Shown here: piece by piece, positions 8,130 through 12,130 of the stretch | Layout: the number at the start of each line of letters is the position of its first letter | Position numbering within the stretch: position 1 is the stretch's first letter | Assembly (NCBI GenBank): GCA_937863945.1 | Contig: CALMIB010000266.1 | Coordinates: 1-12,130 of the forward strand | Length of the DNA: 12,130 nt | Reading direction: 5' to 3' | Origin: an uncultured Longilinea sp. | GTDB taxonomy: Bacteria; Chloroflexota; Anaerolineae; Anaerolineales; Anaerolineaceae | The notes under the pieces: model-generated | Databases searched by the model: none | What the model saw: only the letters and a program-made list of their open reading frames with translations | Told to the model about the DNA's origin: nothing | Program-made: the position numbers and the translations under genes

Positions 8130-8161
8130 AAGCAATTATTCCTTAAAACGAAGAGAAAGTA

Positions 8162-8974
8162 TTAGATCGAGCGGATTCGATTGATTAACCGGTTGACCAG
8201 CGATTTTTGTTCCTCTTTGTTGGTCGTCGGGAACATGCGCTGATTGGTCAGCGTGGCCCCGCCTGGACGCACGATTTCCACCAGGCCGGCCTGCAGCAAG
8301 CCGTAAATCACCCGCCGGATCTCCAGGTCGTTCATTTTGGTGGCCTGGGCAATCTGGCGCATCGTATTTTTAGGATTCACATAGGAAACCACGCGCCACT
8401 CTTCCACGCTCAAATTGATATTGCGCAGGTTCGTTCCCGGCCGGTCCATGAATTTCAGCGCCATATCCAGGCTGGGAATTTCCTCCTGCAACTGCTCCCA
8501 TTCGCGCAATTGCCGGGCGCCTTCGATGATCAGGTTTTCGAGATCGATGCGAACCGGGATCAACCCCGATGGCGGCAATTGATCGGCCTCAAAGCGAAAC
8601 GTACCTTCCACCCAGGTAAACAGCCGGCGCACCACGCCGATAAAGTAGTGTTGCAGGCTGTCGATGATATCGGATTGATTCAGATAGCCGGCGTTGATCA
8701 GCAACAGGCCCAGTTCCTTGTCGGACATGTTGCTGGCGCGCTCTTTAATCATGCGGTACTGCGCGGCGGAGATTTTGCTGCCCCGTTGCAAAATGGCGGC
8801 CAGGCGGTTGTCTTCACGCCCGATCTGTGCGTAAGCCAGTTTGCCCTCGCGAAACGCCACCCAGGCAAAATCGCCCGGCCCTTCGATGACCAGGGTGCCG
8901 GTCTTTTTTGCCAAATTGATCAAATTGAGCAACTGCGTAATGGTAAAATCGCGCAGGTTTCCCCGTAATGCCAT
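8162..8974 (-). CDS. DUF4388 (PATAN) domain protein with C-terminal winged helix
   Basis: A 270-residue soluble protein and first gene of the operon. Residues 3-60 give the PATAN signature (LRGNLRDFTITQLLNLI, then KKTGTLVI and VAFREGKLAYAQIG), and 60-155 continue with a helical segment and EGTFRFEADQLPPSG, typical of the second half of DUF4388. Residues about 188-238 form a predicted winged helix (LSVEEWRVVSYVN, then MRQIAQATKMNDLEIRRVIY and GLLQAGLVEIV). The last 30 residues are basic and polar. DUF4388 proteins are common partners of bacterial Ras-like GTPases and two-component systems; their biochemistry is poorly known. The winged helix may bind DNA or act as a protein-protein module. Start ATG 8974 has GAGG at 6 bases and lies just downstream of a strong promoter. 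Confidence 0.94.
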   Translation of the reverse strand: MALRGNLRDFTITQLLNLINLAKKTGTLVIEGPGDFAWVAFREGKLAYAQIGREDNRLAAILQRGSKISAAQYRMIKERASNMSDKELGLLLINAGYLNQSDIIDSLQHYFIGVVRRLFTWVEGTFRFEADQLPPSGLIPVRIDLENLIIEGARQLREWEQLQEEIPSLDMALKFMDRPGTNLRNINLSVEEWRVVSYVNPKNTMRQIAQATKMNDLEIRRVIYGLLQAGLVEIVRPGGATLTNQRMFPTTNKEEQKSLVNRLINRIRSI

Positions 8975-9010
8975 AGCGGCCTCATTCTGTGCAGTCTACC
9001 GTCTCCAGGG

Positions 9011-9040
9011 ATTATAACAGTTAAGGAAAAAGCCCGTCAA
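9011..9040 (-). promoter_or_regulatory. Sigma70-type promoter of the seven-gene operon
   Basis: On the minus strand, TTGACG (9035-9040) is followed by an 18-base spacer and a perfect TATAAT (9011-9016). The predicted start of transcription is near 9003, giving a short leader of about 30 bases before the GAGG and ATG of the DUF4388 gene. No operator-like palindrome was seen next to it. The match to consensus is strong; activity is inferred. Confidence 0.75.
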
Positions 9041-9095
9041 TTAAAAAGGCGCTGTGGCATTTTCAATTCTGCAAGGTTGACAACGATGAACAAAC

Positions 9096-9119
9096 GCCGT
9101 TCCAACCATGTGGAACGGC
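9096..9119 (-). terminator. Hairpin downstream of the small helical protein gene
   Basis: A perfect 9-bp inverted repeat (GCCGTTCCA, 6-base loop, TGGAACGGC) lies 45 bases beyond the stop of the gene at 9165-9578. Read on the minus strand it is followed by GTTTGTTC, a T-rich but interrupted stretch. It could be an intrinsic terminator separating that gene from the operon promoter. The tail is imperfect, so confidence is moderate. Confidence 0.5.
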
Positions 9120-9152
9120 CCCGGGTGGCAAAAGCGATTCCGGCTGCCCGGG
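9120..9152 (-). other. Second hairpin abutting the terminator candidate
   Basis: CCCGGG at 9120-9125 pairs with CCCGGG at 9147-9152, and the stem can be extended inward by two G-T wobbles and two G-C pairs, giving about 10 bp around a loop of about 13 bases. It sits 12 bases after the stop codon at 9165 and directly beside the 9096-9119 hairpin. It has no T-run of its own. It may protect the 3' end of the message or be chance in GC-rich DNA. Confidence 0.35.
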
Positions 9153-9164
9153 AGCCGAAGACGG

Positions 9165-9578
9165 TCACTCCTGCGGCTTGCCGCCTTCGCCGGGTGGTTC
9201 GGACGGTTTGCCCTGCATGCCCTGGATCAACCGGTCCAGTTCGCGGTTGAGCTGCTCCAGCGCGGAAAGCAAATGCGGCCGGACTTCCTCCGCGGTTTGC
9301 TCGCCGGCATTCTTCAGCGAGTCAGCCGCCTGGCGCGCCTGCGCGCCGAAGTCCCGCGCTTCCAGCTCGGTCACGCCCTTTTGCACCGTGCTGCGGATGC
9401 CCTGCACGGCCGATTCCAGCCCGTCCTGAAGATGTTTCATACTGGCACGGGTCGTCTCGTCATTCACCGTGGTTTGAAAGGCCGCCGCCAGGCTTTCGCC
9501 CAGTTTCTGAAACTGCCGGCCCACCTCCTGCCAGGACGCATCGAACTCATTGTCTTTGCGTGAATTTGGATCGCTCAT
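9165..9578 (-). CDS. Small charged helical protein of unknown function
   Basis: A 137-residue protein that I do not recognise. It starts with a strong GGAGG 6 bases before ATG 9578. There is no signal peptide or membrane segment. Residues about 12-120 look almost entirely helical and amphipathic (WQEVGRQFQKLGESLAAAFQ, KHLQDGLESAVQGIRSTVQK, ALEQLNRELDRLIQ), with two glutamate/lysine-rich segments, and the tail (from about 122) is rich in P, G and E. The pattern suggests an elongated helical bundle or self-assembling protein. It is the only member of its transcription unit on the minus strand, divergent from the gene at 9708, with hairpins beyond its stop. What it binds cannot be read from sequence. 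Confidence 0.8.
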   Translation of the reverse strand: MSDPNSRKDNEFDASWQEVGRQFQKLGESLAAAFQTTVNDETTRASMKHLQDGLESAVQGIRSTVQKGVTELEARDFGAQARQAADSLKNAGEQTAEEVRPHLLSALEQLNRELDRLIQGMQGKPSEPPGEGGKPQE

Positions 9579-9632
9579 GCCAAACCTCCATGATTTTCAC
9601 CGCGCGCTTAAAGGCGCGTCTGCGTAACTACG

Positions 9633-9640
9633 ATTATAAT
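9633..9640. promoter_or_regulatory. Palindromic -10 element in the divergent intergenic region
   Basis: ATTATAAT reads the same on both strands, so a perfect TATAAT occurs at 9635-9640 on the plus strand and at 9633-9638 on the minus strand. It lies 55 bases upstream of the minus-strand gene start (9578) and 68 bases upstream of the plus-strand ATG (9708). Neither strand has a good -35 at 16-18 bases. A shared, mutually exclusive promoter is possible. Confidence 0.45.
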
Positions 9641-9663
9641 CAAAATAGCCCTGTGCAAAGACT

Positions 9664-9680
9664 GCCCGCGTCCTGCGGGC
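9664..9680. repeat. GC-rich inverted repeat between divergent genes
   Basis: GCCCGC (9664-9669), a 5-base loop, then GCGGGC (9675-9680): a perfect 6-bp hairpin in DNA or RNA. It lies between the palindromic -10 element and the ATG at 9708, so it would fall in the 5' leader of the plus-strand gene if transcription starts at that element. It could be an operator half-site pair or an RNA structure. A plus-strand TTGACA (9683-9688) follows it, but its partner -10 would overlap the start codon. Confidence 0.35.
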
Positions 9681-9707
9681 ATTTGACAGGCAGGCCGTTG
9701 AAGCGCT

Positions 9708-11339
9708 ATGCCCGATTTACTCCACACCCTCCAGGGACATGATCTCGGCTTCCTTAAAATGGTAGCCGGCGCGTGGGGCATTGAATTGAATGCCCCCGAT
9801 GCCTACACCGCCCTGCCGCAACTGACCCAGGCGCTGCTCAACCGGGAAACCCTCGAAGAGCAACTGGAAAGCCTGCCCGCCGCGGCGCGCGCTGCGCTGG
9901 ATGCCCTGTTGGAACAGGAAGGCCGTTTGAGCTGGGCGGTTTTTACCCGCCGCTTTGGCGAGGTGCGCGCCATGGGCGCGGCCCGCCGCGACCGCGAACG
10001 CCCCGACCTGAAGCCCGCTTCACCGGCCGAAGTGCTCTGGTACCGCGCGCTCATCGGCCGCGCCTTCTTCAACGAACCGCCCGAACCCCAGGAATACGCC
10101 TACATCCCCGACGACCTGCTCGAACAGGTGCAGCGCTCCGCGGACCGCGGCCCGGTTCCGTTTGGACGCAAAGCCACGGCCGCCGAACGCGCCCACCCCA
10201 TCCCGGCCAACGACCGCATCCTGGACGATGCCTGCACGCTGTTGGCCGCGTTGCGCCTGGGCATGCCGCTCGAAACGCTGCCGGCCGGCCAAACCGGCAT
10301 CCCTGCGCCGGCGCTGCTGGCGCTGTTGCAGGCTGCGAATCTGCTGGACGCCAACCGCCAGCCGCTCGCCGAGGCGGCCAAAGCCTTCCTGGAAGCCCCG
10401 CGTGGCAAAGCGCTGGCGATGCTGGCCTCTGCGTGGATGGACAGTCCCGGCTTCAACGAGCTGCGCCTGCTGCCCGGCCTGATCCTGGAGGGTGAGTGGA
10501 GCAATGACCCGTTGCTGGCGCGCCGCTTTGTGCTGGATCTGCTCAGCCACATTCCCCAGGACACCTTCTGGAGCCTGCCGGCCTTCGTCAACGCTGTGCG
10601 CGAGAAACATCCCGATTTTCAACGCCCGGCCGGCGATTACGATTCCTGGTTCATCCGCCAGGAGAGTACCGGCCAGTTTTTGCGCGGATTTTCCAGTTGG
10701 GACGAAGTGGACGGCGCGTTGCTGCGCTACCTGATCAGCGGGCCGCTGCACTGGCTGGGGCTGCTGGATCTGGCCGGCCCGGCTGCCGGCGGGCAACCAG
10801 CCGCTTTCCGCTTTTCCTCCTGGGCGGCCGCGCTGTGGCACGGCGCAGCGCCCACAGGACTGCCGGCCGAGGATGGCAGGCTGAACGTCCTGAGCAACGC
10901 AACCGTCACCGTCCAACCGCTGACGGCGCGCGCGCTGCGCTACCAGGTTGCCCGGTTTTGCGAGTGGCAGGGCGAGCGCGAGGGCGAATACCGCTACCGC
11001 ATCACCCCTGCCTCACTGGAGCGCGCCCGCCAGCAAGGCCTCAAGGCTGCGCATCTGCTCACCCTGCTGCGCCGGCACGCGCCGGCCGTCCCGCCGCCGC
11101 TGGCGCAGGCGCTGGAACGTTGGGAAGCGCAGGGCGTGCAGGCCGCCATCCACCCGGCCGTGCTGCTGCGCGTCAGCTCGCCCGAAATCCTGGCCGCGCT
11201 GCGCCAATCCCGTGCGGCGCGCTTCCTGCGCGAGGGCCTTTCGCCCACCGCGGTTTTGATCAACCCCGGTAGCGAAGAAAAGGTGCTGCTCGCGCTGGCC
11301 GAACTGGGCTACCTGGGCGAGATCGTCACCGGCTCGTGA
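9708..11339 (+). CDS. Helicase-associated (XPB-N-like) domain protein, no motor domain
   Basis: A 543-residue protein. The C-terminal third, especially about residues 390-480 (NVLSNATVTVQPLTARALRY, then GEYRYRITPASLERARQQGL and ahead to LTLLRRHAPA), fits the pattern of the helicase C-terminal/XPB N-terminal-like family (Pfam Helicase_C_3), in which a strand 'vqPd' is followed by yRiT-x-S-L and a helical segment. I see no Walker A GxGKT or DEAD/DEAH box, so it is not an ATP-driven helicase itself. The N-terminal half is alanine- and leucine-rich, with several predicted helices and probable winged-helix-like segments. Homologous stand-alone proteins are often annotated as helicase-associated, with unknown function, probably nucleic-acid binding. 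The start ATG 9708 has a weak ribosome binding site. The first residues (MPDLLHTLQGHDLGFLKMVA) fit the family start. Confidence 0.8.
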   Translation: MPDLLHTLQGHDLGFLKMVAGAWGIELNAPDAYTALPQLTQALLNRETLEEQLESLPAAARAALDALLEQEGRLSWAVFTRRFGEVRAMGAARRDRERPDLKPASPAEVLWYRALIGRAFFNEPPEPQEYAYIPDDLLEQVQRSADRGPVPFGRKATAAERAHPIPANDRILDDACTLLAALRLGMPLETLPAGQTGIPAPALLALLQAANLLDANRQPLAEAAKAFLEAPRGKALAMLASAWMDSPGFNELRLLPGLILEGEWSNDPLLARRFVLDLLSHIPQDTFWSLPAFVNAVREKHPDFQRPAGDYDSWFIRQESTGQFLRGFSSWDEVDGALLRYLISGPLHWLGLLDLAGPAAGGQPAAFRFSSWAAALWHGAAPTGLPAEDGRLNVLSNATVTVQPLTARALRYQVARFCEWQGEREGEYRYRITPASLERARQQGLKAAHLLTLLRRHAPAVPPPLAQALERWEAQGVQAAIHPAVLLRVSSPEILAALRQSRAARFLREGLSPTAVLINPGSEEKVLLALAELGYLGEIVTGS

Positions 11340-11483
11340 TCATCTTTCCACACCCCGCGGACCTCGATTGCTGACAGCCATCCGGCAAATCCAGTACATT
11401 CGACCATCCAACCCCGGGCAGACGTTGTACTATAATGAAAAGCGACAACCGGATGATCTCCCATATTGAAAATTGAGGTGCTT
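11340..11483 (+). promoter_or_regulatory. Intergenic region with probable promoter for the oxoamine synthase gene
   Basis: A perfect TATAAT at 11431-11436 lies 47 bases before the ATG at 11484. No good -35 at 16-18 bases was found, so the promoter may be weak or activator-dependent. GAGG at 11475-11478, 5 bases from the ATG, is the ribosome binding site. No convincing terminator for the preceding gene was seen. Confidence 0.5.
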
Positions 11484-12130
11484 ATGACTTCCCGACTGGA
11501 TTGGATTCAGCAGGAAATTGACGGTCTGAAAGAGGCCGGCCTGTACAACCGCATCCGCACGCTCAGCTCGCCGCAGGGCGCCTGGCTGGTGGTGGACGGT
11601 AAACGCGTGCTCAATTTCTGCTCCAACAATTACCTGGGGCTGGCCAACGATCCGCGCATGGTGGATGCCGCCCGCAAGATCGTCGATCAGTACGGCGTCG
11701 GCCCGGCGGCCGTGCGCAGCATCGCCGGCACGATGGACCTGCACCTGGAACTCGAACGCCGCCTGGCCAAATTCAAGGGCGTCGAAGCTGCCATCACCTT
11801 CCAGTCCGGTTTCACCGCCAACCTGGCCACCATCCCCGTGCTGGTCGGCAAGGAAGATGTGATTTTCTCGGATGAGCTCAACCACGCCAGCATCATTGAC
11901 GGCTCACGCCTCTCGGGCGCCAAAATCATCCGCTTTGCGCATGCCGATCCGGCCGACCTGGAAGCCCAGATCAACGCCGCCAAGGGCAGCTACCGCCGCG
12001 CGCTGGCCATCACCGACGGCGTGTTCAGCATGGACGGCGACGTGGCCCCGTTGGACAAGATTTACGAAGTCACCAGCAAATACGATGTAATGTTGATGGT
12101 CGATGACGCCCACGGCGAAGGCGTGTTGGG
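11484..12130 (+). CDS. kbl: Glycine C-acetyltransferase (2-amino-3-ketobutyrate CoA ligase), N-terminal part
   Basis: The first 215 codons of a PLP-dependent alpha-oxoamine synthase; the family is about 400 residues, so the C-terminal half lies beyond the window. It catalyses the reversible CoA-dependent cleavage of 2-amino-3-oxobutyrate to glycine and acetyl-CoA in threonine breakdown. Features seen include NFCSNNYLGLANDP (44-57), VRSIAGT (77-83), NHASIIDG (133-140, with H134 expected to stack on PLP), TDGVFSMDGD (177-186) and MVDDAHGEG (205-213, with the PLP-binding aspartate and histidine). The PLP lysine is outside the window. 'FCxNNYLGLAN' and 'LNHASIIDG' resemble E. coli Kbl more than BioF, but BioF-like or other AOS substrates are not excluded. 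It starts at ATG 11484 with GAGG at 5 bases. Confidence 0.85.
   Translation, partial: MTSRLDWIQQEIDGLKEAGLYNRIRTLSSPQGAWLVVDGKRVLNFCSNNYLGLANDPRMVDAARKIVDQYGVGPAAVRSIAGTMDLHLELERRLAKFKGVEAAITFQSGFTANLATIPVLVGKEDVIFSDELNHASIIDGSRLSGAKIIRFAHADPADLEAQINAAKGSYRRALAITDGVFSMDGDVAPLDKIYEVTSKYDVMLMVDDAHGEGVL

Noticed and set aside
8207..8968. Plus-strand open frame of 253 codons opposite the DUF4388 gene
   Set aside because: It covers nearly the same bases as a clear DUF4388 protein on the minus strand and has H/Q-rich shadow composition.
9683..9711. Plus-strand TTGACA followed by CTATGC as a promoter of the gene at 9708
   Set aside because: The -10 would overlap the start codon, placing the transcript start inside the gene; the upstream TATAAT at 9635-9640 fits better.
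10020..10916. Minus-strand open frame of 298 codons inside the helicase-associated gene
   Set aside because: The plus-strand frame has family features and a complete start and stop. The minus frame is rich in R, Q and G without motifs.
11379..11455. Inverted repeat CATCCGG ... CCGGATG flanking the TATAAT at 11431
   Set aside because: Seven bases separated by more than 60 in GC-rich DNA is expected by chance, and no second copy supports an operator.

Overview
The window looks like part of a chromosome of a GC-rich bacterium, most probably Chloroflexota (Anaerolineae-like). This rests on family content, not on a marker gene: a PATAN/DUF4388 protein beside an MglA/Ras-like small GTPase, a very long multi-GAF protein, and a response regulator with a decayed GGDEF domain. 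There is no rRNA, tRNA, CRISPR array, insertion sequence or phage gene. Nearly all of it is coding, and no gap exceeds 200 bases.

The left three quarters (8974 down to position 1) is one tightly packed minus-strand operon of seven genes, read right to left. They are a DUF4388 (PATAN) winged-helix protein, a small GTPase, an alpha/beta hydrolase, a V4R-like sensor-type domain protein, a left-handed beta-helix (hexapeptide repeat) protein, a REC plus degenerate-GGDEF response regulator, and a membrane-anchored protein with at least six complete GAF domains that runs off the left edge. A good sigma70-type promoter (9011-9040) precedes it. Junctions are 32, 21, -8, 9, 99 and 9 bases, so co-transcription is very likely. 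The last gene is by far the largest. It is missing from a simple reading of long ORFs because it has no stop inside the window; antisense ORFs on the plus strand mask it.

To the right, a small acidic helical protein of unknown function (9165-9578, minus) has its own strong ribosome binding site and is separated from the operon by two abutting hairpins. It is divergent from a 543-residue plus-strand protein that resembles the helicase-associated/XPB-N-like family but has no ATPase motor. The 129-base divergent region contains a palindromic ATTATAAT, giving a -10 hexamer on both strands, and a strong hairpin. The right edge holds the first 215 codons of a PLP-dependent alpha-oxoamine synthase, best read as glycine C-acetyltransferase (Kbl).

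The operon has the parts of a signalling module: a Ras-like switch (GTPase), a PATAN protein of the kind usually found beside such GTPases, a phospho-acceptor, and a large ligand-sensing scaffold at the membrane. The hydrolase, V4R-like and beta-helix proteins could make or bind a small molecule or act as scaffold. That joint function is inference. No histidine kinase, Roadblock/GAP or output domain is visible here, though one could lie on the unseen C-terminus of the GAF protein.
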